Source of the DNA: Flaccisagitta enflata
Taxonomy: Eukaryota; Chaetognatha; Sagittoidea; Aphragmophora
Assembly: GCA_965153355.1 (NCBI GenBank)
Contig: OZ231126.1
Span: forward strand, 46,376,001 to 46,440,000
DNA: 64,000 bases
Reading direction: 5' to 3'
Below the pieces are notes generated by a model. It did no database searches. It was not told where the DNA came from and saw only the letters and a list, made by a program, of their open reading frames with translations. Made by a program: the position numbers and the translations under genes. Shown in pieces: positions 17,253-28,523 of this stretch; within the stretch, counting starts at the first letter, position 1; each line of letters starts with the position of its first letter.

Positions 17253-17465
17253 GAAACAAGGCCGGATACACGGCCACCAGTTGCGAACGGGTGGGCAGGG
17301 GCGGAGATGCACATTTTCACACTTTTGGACTCGATCACCTCTACGGACTGACCAACTGACCACCTGATCGACCGACCGACCGACTGACCAACCAACCAAC
17401 CAACCAACCAACCAACAAACGGACAGACAAAGCCTCTTATAGAGTTGCGTGTCCGCAACTAAAAA
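17253..17465. mobile_element. Family A hairpin element
   Basis: AAACAAGGCCGGATACACGG at the left, GTTGCGAACGGGTGGGCAGG, a GACC/AACC microsatellite tract (17345-17415), AAAGCCTCTTATAGAG and the hairpin GTTGCGTGTCCGCAAC followed by TAAAAA. The stem change GTTGCG/CGCAAC is compensated on both sides compared with GTCGCG/CGCGAC. Confidence 0.82.
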
Positions 17466-17624
17466 TAGGGAAAGAGAAAAGTAAAGAACGCTGTCTCACA
17501 ATAGCACCAAATTATATGGGCAGGCAATGAACTGTTTGACACAAAGTAGAAATGACAGAAAAAACAGAAAATAACAAAAAGCAATTCAAAGCAAGTAAAA
17601 GGAAAAATAAGTACTAGAGGAATA

Positions 17625-17773
17625 AAAAACAAGGCCGGATACACGGCAATCCAGTCGCGGACAATTGGGCAGGAGCAGTAGTGCAAAAACCGCTCGTAAT
17701 TCAAAAATGTGACCGACGGACGGACGGACCGACCGACGGACCAAGGTGTAGAGTCGCGTGTCCGCGACTAAAA
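17625..17773. mobile_element. Family A hairpin element, near full length
   Basis: AAAACAAGGCCGGATACACG, AGTCGCGGACAATTGGGCAG, GACGGACGG/GACC tract, CAAGGTGTAGAG and the hairpin GTCGCGTGTCCGCGAC followed by TAAAAA. Same layout as the inverse copy at 8565-8710. Confidence 0.85.
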
Positions 17774-18558
17774 AGAGGGATAGCAAAGAAAACAGAAAAG
17801 ATGGGGAAAACAACTTTGAATGATAAGAGAGAGAGTGAAAAATAAAGGATAGATGAAACCTCATCTTTCTTGAGAGCCTTCCTTTTTTTTCCCTCCTCAT
17901 CCAGCTTTGGCCGTCTTTTTTCGGCATGTGGTGGTTCTGTGATATGTTTTTGTTTATCTATCTGCAAACAGGCCCGCGTTATCTTATTGGATAAGGAAAA
18001 TTTGAATGGGTTCATAAATCTAATTTGGCTCTTGAAAGCGGAGATTGAGTCTGAGTCGGTCTCCCATCCGATTTTCCACTTTTCAGATTTCCCTTCCCTT
18101 CTTCTTTTGGGCAGCGGGCAAATCTGCGAGGTAAACCTGGAGTGCAAGACTTGGCGGGGTTGCATAAGTAATTATGTTGATTAATTTGTTGGTCCAACTG
18201 TTTGTCCATATGTTGGTCATTTCATTTCATTTAACTTATTTTGATTTTTGTCATTATGGTTTTGTGCAATCAGTATTTGATATATAGTTGATGGTTGTAT
18301 CACTGCTCCTGATTATGTAAGCTTTGACATGGTTTTACCAGAACTACTTCCAACAGGTCTTATCCTTTTGTAAGAATGAAAATAAAAGTTTGCCAATTGG
18401 ACTTTCCATAGAACTGAACAACACTTTATTTTATTGATATTGGAATATATCGAGAACAGAAAGGGAGCGGCTTAGCACTGGATTTCTTCTCTCCATTTTT
18501 CTGTTACTTCTCTTTTACTTCTGCCGTCATTTCTCTCATTGTCTGTCCTTTTCCTTGT

Positions 18559-18564
<6 letters not shown>

Positions 18565-18630
<66 letters not shown>
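18565..18630. repeat. (CT)n microsatellite
   Basis: About 65 bases of CT. Confidence 0.97.
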
Positions 18631-18635
<5 letters not shown>

Positions 18636-18741
18636 CGTCCGCCTGAAAAGTTGCTTCCTGTTTTCACAAGGCAAAGGAAATTCTGTAATATTGGGAGGTT
18701 TCATTATTTCATAGTTTTCTTCCTTTAATCCTGTGCTTCTG

Positions 18742-18747
<6 letters not shown>

Positions 18748-18811
<64 letters not shown>

Positions 18812-18831
18812 TCTCTCTCTCTCTCTCTCCC
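18748..18831. repeat. (CT)n microsatellite
   Basis: About 80 bases of CT with two TTT interruptions. Confidence 0.97.
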
Positions 18832-19172
18832 TCCTTTCCCTTGTCTTTTGCTGTCAAACAAAGAAACATCTGCTCCAAAACAGGATCTGCTTTCTCCAAA
18901 CTTCCTTTGATCATTCATGCGTTGCTCAATAATTGTCTATGGTGTTTAATATCACTTTGTCTGTGACATGAAATGACTTTATAACCTCTCCACCTTCTTC
19001 CTTTTGCCATTCCTCTTATCTTTCTCCGACAAAAGACTAAAAGAGCAGTCTCTTAAGTCTCTGACTGTCTTCTTTTTTTCTTTCTGTATCTCTGTCTGTC
19101 TTTGTCTGTCCATCATTTTATCTGTTTGTCCATCTTTGTCCATCTCTTTGTCTGTCCACCTCTTTATCTCTT

Positions 19173-19174
<2 letters not shown>

Positions 19175-19258
<84 letters not shown>
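19175..19258. repeat. (CT)n microsatellite
   Basis: About 83 bases of CT, the third such array within 700 bases. The 19.3-20.2 kb sequence after it holds no gene that I can recognise. Confidence 0.97.
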
Positions 19259-19260
<2 letters not shown>

Positions 19261-20035
19261 GTTTAGGTTAAGGATTTTCTCCTTGGTTTTCCTCCATTTC
19301 GAAACTTGATTAGTCTTGGATCACCTCTCAATTAGTTTATCCAATGAATCAATTATGGCGACGGATGCAAACTTAAGCAGCCAACTGATGGACCTACAGG
19401 CTTTATGATGTTGACAGTGATTCTGATCGCTGTATTCTACCCACACGCACTCAGCGTTGAACAAAAACGCCTTTGTAAGGTGTGTATTACTTGGTAGGGG
19501 TTGGTTGAAAAGACAAGGGATAGTAATGGACATTGGAGGGATGGTAAGCAACTTGGAAGAGGCAGGAAAGCGTAGAATTGGGGGGGGGGCATCATCGGGT
19601 GCTTTCATTTTGGGGTGAGAGGATGCATCTTATCCGATTAGGCGTCTCAATGAGGTTTCGAGATTCAGCTTCAAAGAGGAATTTTTCAGAAGGTTCATAG
19701 TTTAATCGTGTTACGAAGTTGCCTTGCAATCATACCCACTTTGAACATGATCGCTTGATAAGAGAGAGAGAAAGAGAAAGAGGGAGAGGGAGAAAGAGGG
19801 AGAGGAAGGAAGAGAGAGTGAAAGGGAGAGAGAGAGATTAGAATGACAGGTTGACAGCAGGAAGCATTGATGATGCTTGTGGAGTTACACATTTTAAGCT
19901 GACGTTGCTGCTTTGTTTGCCTTGGCGCATATTTTTATCCATTTTCATTCTCCGCTCTGTAGGTCTTAGTAGTTGGTGGGTTCGTCGACTTATTAATGAA
20001 GTTCCGACATTCGAAACTATGTTCATAAAAATGAA

Positions 20036-20059
20036 CGAAGTTCCGACGTCGGAACTTCG
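20036..20059. repeat. 24-bp perfect palindrome in an AAGTTCCGAC cluster
   Basis: Each half is CGAAGTTCCGAC. Further copies of the core occur just outside: AAGTTCCGACAT at about 19999 and TGTCGGAACTA at about 20090, so four copies lie in 100 bases, two in each orientation. Confidence 0.8.
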
Positions 20060-20216
20060 TGAAAAAATGAACAACAGCTTCTCATTTGACTGTCGGAACT
20101 ATGTGAAGGAAACATAATTGAGTGAATACTACAAAAAACTCAATTTGATCATCTAAGCAAACTTATAACCACTCGCAGTGCATTTCATTATCTGTTCTGT
20201 TCTCTGTTGATTTCGA

Positions 20217-20265
<49 letters not shown>

Positions 20266-20287
20266 GTCTATCTATCTATCTATCTAT
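20217..20287. repeat. (TCTA)n microsatellite
   Basis: About 17 tetranucleotide units with one G substitution. Confidence 0.97.
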
Positions 20288-20600
20288 ATTTATATCTCGC
20301 TTTCTCTCTCACCTCTAAAGAATTGAAATATGACCGATTACAGTCTAAATCACGCTCAGTGAGTAACAAATCAATGTCAACATCTTTCAATCTCTAAATC
20401 CCAAAAGCTTACACTTTTTTTAAAAGAACATCATTCTTTTTCAAAGGCTTCATGTTCTTATTTTCAAGGCCAAATGAAGCCTTTAATGTGCTAAGAACGC
20501 TCTTGATTCAAAGTACTATATAAACTATAAAAAAACCTAGAATGTAGTTCAATTATACTAAATATACTTCAGGAGCGGAATAGCAATAAAACATCGTATT

Positions 20601-20683
20601 TTGTTTTAGTTACGGACGGACAGACCGACCAACATAGCAAGTTCAAGATCAAGAGTCACGAGTCGCGAGTCCGCGACTAAAAA
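20601..20683. mobile_element. Short family A copy
   Basis: GACGGACAGACCGACCAAC, then AAGAGTCACGAGTCGCGAGT and the hairpin end GTCGCGAGTCCGCGAC followed by TAAAAA. The left part is missing. Confidence 0.65.
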
Positions 20684-20828
20684 CGAGAGGGGAAAGGGAC
20701 AATGAGATGATCATGACAACGAATGGACATGCAAGGACATGGTTACAGACAGGCAGACAAGATGGACGTGGACGACAGACAGACAGACAGGCAGACAGAC
20801 AGACAGTGACAGTGACAGTTGCAGACAT

Positions 20829-20835
<7 letters not shown>

Positions 20836-20887
<52 letters not shown>
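20836..20887. repeat. (GA)n microsatellite
   Basis: About 50 bases of GA directly before the GC-rich coding block, preceded by a GACA-rich tract (20776-20835). Confidence 0.95.
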
Positions 20888-20892
<5 letters not shown>

Positions 20893-20951
20893 TCGGAGGA
20901 GGTGCCGGTGGAGAATAGGAATAAGGATTTGGTGTTGCCGGGGGTCCGCAG

Positions 20952-22346
20952 GTGGCGGTGGCGGTGGAGAAGGACGAGGAGAGGAAGAAGAAGAGCAGGA
21001 CGGAAGTGGTGGACATGGTGGGATCCTACCGGATGTGTAGAGGTTCCAACGCCTTGACGGAAGAATTTGATGAGTGGCAGTACTCGACCGAAGCGCAGAG
21101 GGACATCATGGCCTCCAACTTGGCGGCCTTGGTGTTCTTCCATGTCGGTCCGAAGCGCTACCCCAATGTGTACGTGGCCCAACTGATAAAAGTCGATGGC
21201 GAGATGGACTGGGTCCTGGTCGAGGATGGCTTCGACATCTACAAAATCGGCCATGCGATGGGCTCACGCCTGCGTCACCTGTCGGTGCAGTTGTGGTGCA
21301 GTCAGGGGCAGGTGAAGATGGCGATGCGGAGATATGCGAAGAAGCCGGGGGTGTGTACGGCGCACGGGCTGTGGGAGCCGGAGACGAGGGAGCCGCCGCG
21401 GTGGCCGTGTTTGCGCGGCGACTCGGCGATGGAGGAGCATGAGGTGGTGGTGAGATTTAAGGAAGCGGTGGCGACGGAGGACGCGAAGAAGAGGAAGGGG
21501 AAGCTGAGGATTGCGGAGTTGGATGGACTGCTGACGGCGGAGATGGATAAGTGGAGGAAGAGAGATATGAAGTGGAACTCGAAAGGTGACGTGGGGCCAG
21601 AAAGGGCAGTGAGGATGCCCAATCAACTGTGGGGGTGCCCTCTCCTTCCTGAGTGGCGAGGTGCAGGGGCAGTGGCGGACGTGGGGCCGGAGCCGAGGGA
21701 TTTGGAAGCGGACGACGTGGTGGTGCGAAGACAGGGGGAGGGAGGAGAAGTTGAGGATGAGGAAGAGGGGGCGCGGGGGGAGTGGATGAAGAAGCAGGAG
21801 AGGCAGAAGAAGAAGAATCTAAAGTTTAGGGAGAATAGGAGGAAGAGGCAGTTGGAATACAAGGAGGAGAGAGATGGGCTGAAAGAGAAGATTGAGGAGA
21901 AGAGAAAGCAGATGGACGAGGTAAAGGCAGAGGTGGAGCGGGAGAAGAAGGAAAAGTTGGAAGAGATGCAGCGGGAGATGGAGGAGATGGAAAAGGAGAT
22001 GAAAGAAAAGGCGAAGGAAAGGAAGGAAAGGGAGAAGCCCTCAAAGAAGAAGAAGAAGCAGGAGGAGGAGGGTGCTGCCGGGGGTGCTCCTGTAGCCTTA
22101 CCCCAAAGGCTGACCCACCGACGTCGTCTTCTTCATCCTCTTCAAAGAAGGGAAAGGGGAAGCATTCGGAGGGGGGGAAGGCGATGGCTGCCGCTGCGGC
22201 AGATTCATCCATCCTCCCACCGGCGCTGTCCCCCAACCCTCAAAGACAACACCGGCAAACTGGCCGTGGATCTGGCCGTGGTAATGGCCGCGGCCGTGGA
22301 GGCTGGCGCCGCGACCACGGCGGTTTTTGGCCGAACCAGTCGCTGA
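20952..22346 (+). CDS. Unrecognised GC-rich ORF with coiled coil
   Basis: 464 open codons in strikingly GC-rich DNA amid AT-rich surroundings. I do not recognise the family. The first 140 residues look globular (ALVFFHVGPKRYPNVYVAQL, KVDGEMDWVLVEDGFDIYKI, LRHLSVQLWCSQGQVKMAMR). Next come a charged segment and a long Glu/Lys/Arg-rich helix (residues about 275-380) typical of a coiled coil, then KKKKKQEEE. The true start is unclear: the first in-frame ATG is in VVDMVGSYR, and an upstream ATG at 20887 (MESEE) could join in phase through a 50-base GT-AG intron (20902-20951). After about residue 385 this frame loses protein-like composition, while the +2 frame (next entry) gains it, suggesting a frameshift or sequencing indel near 22050-22110. 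It could be a host gene, a retrocopy or an ORF of a mobile element. Confidence 0.45.
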   Translation: MAVAVEKDEERKKKSRTEVVDMVGSYRMCRGSNALTEEFDEWQYSTEAQRDIMASNLAALVFFHVGPKRYPNVYVAQLIKVDGEMDWVLVEDGFDIYKIGHAMGSRLRHLSVQLWCSQGQVKMAMRRYAKKPGVCTAHGLWEPETREPPRWPCLRGDSAMEEHEVVVRFKEAVATEDAKKRKGKLRIAELDGLLTAEMDKWRKRDMKWNSKGDVGPERAVRMPNQLWGCPLLPEWRGAGAVADVGPEPRDLEADDVVVRRQGEGGEVEDEEEGARGEWMKKQERQKKKNLKFRENRRKRQLEYKEERDGLKEKIEEKRKQMDEVKAEVEREKKEKLEEMQREMEEMEKEMKEKAKERKEREKPSKKKKKQEEEGAAGGAPVALPQRLTHRRRLLHPLQRRERGSIRRGGRRWLPLRQIHPSSHRRCPPTLKDNTGKLAVDLAVVMAAAVEAGAATTAVFGRTSR

Positions 22347-22660
22347 ATGATGAAGACTTGTCGCGGCGGTATAGGGAGGCGACGCCCTTCCTCCCCAACG
22401 CGTCATTTTCCACACCCCCGTCGAGCTTTGAGGATTTTTTTCGCGGGGTGTGTCTGCTAGGGCGAAGTGCGGCATCGGAGGCGATGGCATCCGTTGCCAC
22501 ATCGTCGCCAACCGCTTCCCGCCCCCGGCATCATGGACGCGGTCAGCGTCATGGGCATCAGCAGCAGCAGCGTCAGCAACGACCGTCTGCCGCCGATCCT
22601 GACGCGCAGCGCGACCCACAGCCACCAGGACAGCGTGGCGCGGCGCCTTCGCGTCGCTAG
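22184..22660 (+). CDS. Arg/Gly-rich continuation in a shifted frame
   Basis: 158 codons from the ATG at 22184; the same frame is open upstream to at least 22060 (PKADPPTSSSSSSSKKGKGK). It contains an RGG-like block TGRGSGRGNGRGRGGWRRD followed by LNDEDLSRRYREATPFLP and a Gln-rich end. The composition fits the C-terminal part of the preceding ORF if one frameshift is allowed. RGG tracts often bind RNA, but no domain is recognised. GC content stays high to about 22700 and then falls. Confidence 0.35.
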   Translation: MAAAAADSSILPPALSPNPQRQHRQTGRGSGRGNGRGRGGWRRDHGGFWPNQSLNDEDLSRRYREATPFLPNASFSTPPSSFEDFFRGVCLLGRSAASEAMASVATSSPTASRPRHHGRGQRHGHQQQQRQQRPSAADPDAQRDPQPPGQRGAAPSRR

Positions 22661-22709
22661 GCGCGTCTTGCGCCGCACCTTTCGCCGTCCGTTCGTCCGC
22701 TCATCCAGG

Positions 22710-23370
22710 TGACTTTATCTTTGGTCTTTCCTCTGTTTTTTGAGGCGGGACGGTGTGACTAGGTTGGAATGGGATTCCAACGGGGGGACTGGGGAATATC
22801 GTTGATATTTTGGCATTTGGCGCCTTTGTATTGCGATCAATTTCATTGTCTTTTCGTTGGCGTTGCTATTCATTTGCTTGTGATGATATATTTGATTATC
22901 TGGATGCATTCTTTCTTTCAGTTAATCAGTGTATCTTAACAAGCAATTCAACCTGGAAGCACTTTGGGGATTACAGTGGAACCTGTGGTGAGTGTACTTG
23001 AATGTATTTGTTGACAATTGATTTGAATTGATTGAGGTAGTTACTGATGATACACACTAGCTAGTTAGCTGTAGATATTAACCAATCCTTTCCCCCCTCT
23101 CTCTCTTGTTTCTCCTTCCTTCTCTCCCTGTATATAATAGTTTAAATACACTTTCTTACCTAGTGATTAGAGATAGCATCCACAGACTGACGATGGGATC
23201 AGCGCCACCGGAAGTGACGCTATCGACGTGATTGGCGTAACAATGACGCCTCCTATGTCGAAGTGCGCCTTCCAACCGGGAAGTCGAGTGGACAGGCGAG
23301 ATCCCGAGACGGTGTGAGATGTGGGGTGTGGCTTTTTATATCTATACTAGCAATATGACTGTCTAGCAAA
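22710..23370. other. Gene-free stretch
   Basis: No convincing exon. A CT-rich run (23095-23125) and TATATAATAG (23130s) precede a GC-richer segment at 23180-23330 of unknown nature, which could be part of a decayed repeat. Confidence 0.35.
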
Positions 23371-23379
23371 TGGCAATCT

Positions 23380-23795
23380 TGCCAGAAATCCCTAATTCTG
23401 GCCTTTGATCCATCATTTTGGCCCCTAAGACCTATATTGTGGCCTCTGATACCTAGATTCTGACCAGATTTGGGCCATTTTGCTTGGATTTGGGCCATTA
23501 TGCTTGGATTTGGGCCATTTTGCTTAGATTTGGGCCATATTGCTTGGATTTGGGCAATTTAGCAAAATTTGGGTCAGAATAGGCCCCAAAGGAGACGAAA
23601 CCCTGAGGATGGGGCAGGGGGGGGATGAACAAATGAACGGACAGACGGACGGACAGATTCCCCCTGTGTTCTACAGGACTTCGTCCCCTTCGGGGCCGCT
23701 GCCCTGCTCTCCCTCAACTTAAATCACACACTACTCAGGCAGGGCACGAGTAACGCTTATCACTTACTGCCTTTGGGCTGCCATATATCTTATCA
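23380..23795. mobile_element. Family B element copy
   Basis: The core is a 17-19-nt tandem repeat around GGATTTGGGCCATTTTGCTT (23455-23560). Then come a GACG run and the conserved right end CCCCTGTGTTCTACAGGACT, CGTCCCCTTCGGGGCCGCTG, GGGCACGAGTAACGCTTATC and CTTACTGCCTTTGGGCTGCC. The left end is not clear. Confidence 0.65.
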
Positions 23796-24239
23796 GACTT
23801 GCTCGCGCGAATAACCGTCTTCCAAACGCGCAGTTGAAGGCACCCGTACTGGCCGTAGTCAACTAGTGCTGATCAGTGATTATGGAGGTAATCCCATTTC
23901 GAAAAGATTTTTTTGCTCAAATTCATTCCTTCGAACACAACGCTCCCGCGGTTAAAATAGATCATTTTGATAGAAAAATTGTTATTACTGACTCATTTGG
24001 GTCTGACTCATTTGGGTTTAAACTAGCATGCGATGCCTTTCTCCTTTCTCAAAAAATCTTGGTGATATCTTTTATTGAGCAGGATTCTTTCCTTGTCTAA
24101 ACAACCCTTTTTGTTGTATATGGAACATGAGACTGCAATATGTAAATGATGAAATGACTAAATCCGCCAGGGCTAGGTAATTGTCTATGTAGTCCTCACT
24201 TTGAGTGCGCCTAGCCACCTCCTTATGAGGGCGTATCCA

Positions 24240-24700
24240 TCAATCATTGGGTCGGTGCGTTGCCGCGTCAGTGAGGCGGTCCGTCTGTCCGTCTTTTACA
24301 CTTGAGTCACAATGACAGACCCTATTCTTCGCATCGCGCTGCTCCTTCCTAGTGTCTGACAGGCAGACTAGTGAGACTACATCACTGCGTCTGCCCACCC
24401 ACACACAACCATAGTTGCCGAATGCCAACCTGTCGTATATCCGACCTTGCGTTTACTTTTCAGTCGCTGGTGTGTCCGTAGGAAGGTATGCACGTATGCA
24501 GGTATAAAGGTTGATAACGCGAAATCATGGATGACGCGAAATCCGCGGAGGTGATGACCTCTGAGTATTACGGCGCCTGTCCAGCCACATAACAGCCCTC
24601 GCGCTGCCCAATGCTACCACTGCCCATCCGCATTACTGCCCCTGTCCATCAACCAGTGCAGCGACTACTTATCGACCGTGTATACGGCCTTGTTTTTTTA
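24240..24700. mobile_element. Decayed family A-like sequence
   Basis: It contains GGCGGTCCGTCTGTCCGTC, CTGCCCACCCACACACAACC, TGCCGAATGCC, and further right CCGTGTATACGGCCTTGTTT (24677-24697). These are recognisable pieces of one or two reverse-oriented family A copies, but the terminal hairpin is not preserved. Confidence 0.45.
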
Positions 24701-24901
24701 AAGGTAGGTATTTCATGTATTTTGGGTAGACACGGTCAAATTCCACACTTGAACATAACAAATGTCAATTTGATGGCTCATGGGTGGCGATTCGGGGTCA
24801 TAAGTCAGTCGGCATCATGCCTCGACTCGAACCGCATTTCGGAAAAAAAGCATCATGAAAATTATGACTCTGAGGAGATATATGATCATCGTCGATAAGG
24901 G

Positions 24902-24928
24902 TTGATGATGAAGAGGAGGAGGAGAAAA

Positions 24929-25009
<81 letters not shown>

Positions 25010-25159
25010 AATGATGATGTTGATGAGGAGGAGGAGGAGAAATGATGATGATGATGATGATGGATGATGACGATGACGATGATGATGATTATGATGATGA
25101 TGATGATGACCATGATGATGATGTGGATGATGTGATATTGTGACGATGATGTTATGTTG

Positions 25160-25220
<61 letters not shown>

Positions 25221-25221
25221 A

Positions 25222-25319
<98 letters not shown>

Positions 25320-25331
25320 AATGTTGTATTG

Positions 25332-25419
<88 letters not shown>

Positions 25420-25420
25420 A
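24902..25420. repeat. (GAT)n trinucleotide array
   Basis: About 500 bases of TGA/GAT units with short interruptions (GAGGAGGAG at 25026-25040, TTGTGATATTG near 25135 and ATGTTGTATTG at 25320). It gives long poly-Asp, poly-Met or poly-Ser/His/Ile frames that are artefacts. Confidence 0.97.
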
Positions 25421-25615
25421 AGGAGAGGGGGCAAGAGGAGGCAGGAGGGGGAGGAGAGGGGGCAGGTGGAGGTTGGAGGAGGACGTTAACATTCCGGCAG
25501 AAAGGAGGATATCACTCCAAATTTTTGCGGCTTTTCGTGGGAGAAAATCGATGTTTTCGAGGTAGAAAGAGCAAAATAGAAGGTTTTTTTCTGCACGAAT
25601 TTTGCCTTCTAATGA

Positions 25616-25748
25616 AAACAAGGCCGTATACACTTCCCCTAAGTCGCGGACGGGTTGGAAAGAGCGGAAAACATAAATGTGACTGACCGACGGACCGAAG
25701 GACCGACCGACACGGCAAGTTCTAGAGTCGCGTGTCCGCGACTAAAAA
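25616..25748. mobile_element. Family A hairpin element
   Basis: AAAACAAGGCCGTATACACT, AAGTCGCGGACGGGTTGG, GACCGACGGACCGAAGGACC, CGGCAAGTTCTAGA and the hairpin GTCGCGTGTCCGCGAC followed by TAAAAA. About 133 bp. Confidence 0.83.
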
Positions 25749-25749
25749 G

Positions 25750-26630
25750 TCAAATAATTTGACCACTAAACTGAGTCTCTTTTCATTGGCATCAAACCAC
25801 TGCGCTGCAAGGATTATGACAAAAGATAAAAGATGCACATTGATTTGGACATCAGCTGATCAGCGTGGAACCGATCAAATGTTTGTCGCATCATTGTTTT
25901 ATTGTGAATGAAATCAGGCCTCTTTGATTCTGGGGCAGCGAGCAGCGCCGCTTGTTGGCAGGGTAAGAAGGATATCGGCAGGTCCCGGAAGAAGATGGAG
26001 AAGAAGGAGAAGGTGGGGAAGAAGGAAGAAGAAGGCGAAGACAAAGACTTAATAAGGGGAGAAATGATGGTTGAAGAATAGCATTGATGTTGGCTGTAGG
26101 ATGATTTGCATATAGCAATTTTTAGATTACCGCTCCATTGCAATGTCGCTGATTTGATTTATAGTCAATATGAATTGGAATCATATCTTGAACTAAATCT
26201 CTATTTATTGTAAAATAGAGGGAGGAATTCTCATGATTATTGGTTAGTTGTCAACGTCTCTCTGCGTTTTACGTAGCATTTCGCATCAGATTTGCACTGA
26301 TGAATAATAACCATTAAAAAACTCTACCACTCGATATTGTTCGTAGGTAGATCTTTCATTTCTTGTCTGTAGAGGTGAGACTCATGCTGGACTCATGTCT
26401 AGATGTGAATTTGTTCACTGCTCAGTTAATTCCAAAATGTATTTAAGCGTGATTAGCATGTTAGGCATCATGCTGCTATAGAGTGCGATGGGGGGGGGCT
26501 TCACTTTACCTGGTCAGCAGCTTTGCAGGAAAGAATTTTGCTTCTCAGCAGAAAAGAAGAATCAAGAGGCCTGTGTATGATATCAGTACTATGATACTCC
26601 TATGATCGTATATAATATTGTTCCACTTTT
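25750..26630. other. Gene-free stretch
   Basis: Contains a GAA-rich purine tract (25985-26050) that gives spurious open frames. No recognisable gene. Confidence 0.4.
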
Positions 26631-26631
26631 C

Positions 26632-26700
26632 GTAAAACAACGCCGGATATGCGGCTACCGCAGTCTCGTGCGGGTGAGCAGGGGCAGTATTTAAGGTGAC
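26632..26700. mobile_element. Family A left-end fragment
   Basis: AAAACAACGCCGGATATGCG, CGCAGTCTCGTGCGGGTGAG and CAGGGGCAGTA match the left half of family A; the hairpin half is absent. Confidence 0.5.
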
Positions 26701-26786
26701 TAGAGAATTTGCACATGTGCAGAACTGCAGATATCAATTCATAGGACTATTTTGATTAGGGATACACTAAAAAAAAAAAAAACAGG

Positions 26787-27285
26787 TCGCCCAAGGGCAA
26801 TATGTGGTCAGCGATACCTGTGCCCTGCTTTGCATGGTTGTAAATCGAATGAGAGGGAGTGCAGGGCAGTCGCCCCAAAGGGACGAAGTCTTGCAGAACA
26901 CAGGGGGACTTTTGTTCGTCCATTCGTCCATCTGTCAGTCTCCCCAGGCCCCTCTCAGGCTCTGAATGCTCTTCCAGGCCTGAAATTACTCCTCTTAGTT
27001 TAAAATCTTCCCTCTCAGGCCTTGAATCTGAGAGGGCAGATTTTAGGCTTGAGGGGACAGGTTTCAGGCCATAGAAAGCGGATTTCAGGCCTGAGAGGGC
27101 AGATTCAAGGCCTGAGAGTAGAGTTTACAAGCCTGAGAGGGCAGATTTTGGGCCTGAGATGGCTACTTCAGGCCTGAGAGGGCCTGGGGGGACTAATGAA
27201 CAAATGGACAAACGGACGAATGGACGAACAAAAGTCCTCCTGTGGTCTACAGGACTTCGTCCCCTTCGGGGCCGCTGCCCAAAAA
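26787..27285. mobile_element. Family B element copy, left outer end present
   Basis: Outer end CGCCCAAGGGCAATATGTGG then TCAGCGATACCTGTGCCCTG; AGGGCAGTCGCCCCAAAGGG; CAGAACACAGGGGGACTTTT. The core of 17-19-nt GGCCTGAGAGGGCAGATTT units spans 26950-27185. The right end is CTCCTGTGGTCTACAGGACT and CGTCCCCTTCGGGGCCGCTG. Both inverted ends are readable. Confidence 0.75.
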
Positions 27286-28227
27286 CACTGTGCGGCGGCT
27301 TTTCCTTGTTTTATCTACCGCTAATCAAAAGATGTAAGTCAGGGACTGGGAAAATGGTGGCAAAAAGTAAGTCAGTAAAAATTTGACGGCGAAAAAGTAG
27401 GGCTTTCTTTACCTTACCTTTGACCGAAGAAGGAAATTCAAAACTTAACGGCAAAGATTATATTCTTGCCATTGGTTCGTTTCAGTCTTGAGGTGGAATT
27501 TTTAGTTCTCGTGTCCTTCTTGAGTCCCTTCTTTTTTTTAGATAGCGTCATCAATGTGAAGTTTGACGTCATGGAACCTTATTTTTACGCAATTTGCGTC
27601 ATGAGTTGTTTTAAGGAGCGCCTTTTTTGTTCTCCTTTCCCAGGTGGCAAGGTCTTCGAGCAAAATTGGCATGATAGTGGGCATTTTTTGCGGGAATGTT
27701 TTTTCTGAACGTCTAATCTCTATTTGGGAAAGCGTGCTCGCCAGTAGCCACGCAACAAATTTGTCGATCGGTCCGTCGGTAGGTCACTCTATAAATAAGA
27801 CGTGTGTGATGATGCATGACCTGAAAAAGGTCGAAATGCTAAAAATTGCTGATAACTTAGCAAGTTAGCAATCGCTAGGACAGCCATATTAATTCAAAAT
27901 CACGGCACATTCTAGCACTTCATGCTTTGAGAAAAAGCTTCAGACAAATGCGAAAAAGGGAATTCCAAGTAGGATATAATCCATTCATTCCCGCTGGCAC
28001 AGCAATGCCTTAGAAACCAGTACTAAAGTTTAATTCCCCCCTTGTCAACATTTGATCGTCTGACTTTGTACCTCTCGCTTATATCGAGGTTAAATGTGGG
28101 ACAACTTTCATGAGTCAGAAATGACAAAAATTGACAGAAATAGACAAAAATGTCGATTCGGGTCATGAAAGAAGGTTAAAAGATCAAAATCGCGTGATGG
28201 CTCTGGTTTTTGAATTTCAATTTAATA

Positions 28228-28523
28228 TAAACAAGGCCAAGTAGGCCAACGATGCGTCCTCTTTGAATGAACATTTTTTATGAATGAATGTTTTTTTTTA
28301 TAATTGAATGTCATTTGTGAATGAATGAATGAATGATTGAATGAATGAAATACTTGATGTAAGCTTCTTTTACGGGGGTAGAACCACTTTTTCTGTTGAA
28401 AATGCTTGATTTTGATGTTTTTAATGAATGCGGCTAATGCAATTCTCAACCTACCGACCAACCGACCAACCAACCAACCGACGGACACAGCCTATTATAG
28501 AGATGCGAGGACGCATCTAAAAA
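28228..28523. mobile_element. Family A-prime element (GATGCG hairpin subtype)
   Basis: AACAAGGCCAAGTAGGCCAA and GATGCGTCC at the left, a GAAT microsatellite (28315-28350), ACCGACCAACC tract, CACAGCCTATTATAGA and the hairpin GATGCGAGGACGCATC followed by TAAAAA. The stem differs from the main family, but base pairing is kept. Confidence 0.8.

Noticed and set aside
24886-25686. Long open frames of poly-His, poly-Ile, poly-Ser, poly-Asp and poly-Met
   Set aside because: They are all six frames of one GAT trinucleotide array; no gene-like sequence flanks them.
25985-26060. A Lys/Glu-rich open stretch with a GCAG/GGTAAG junction
   Set aside because: It is a GAA-rich purine microsatellite; no conserved protein features.
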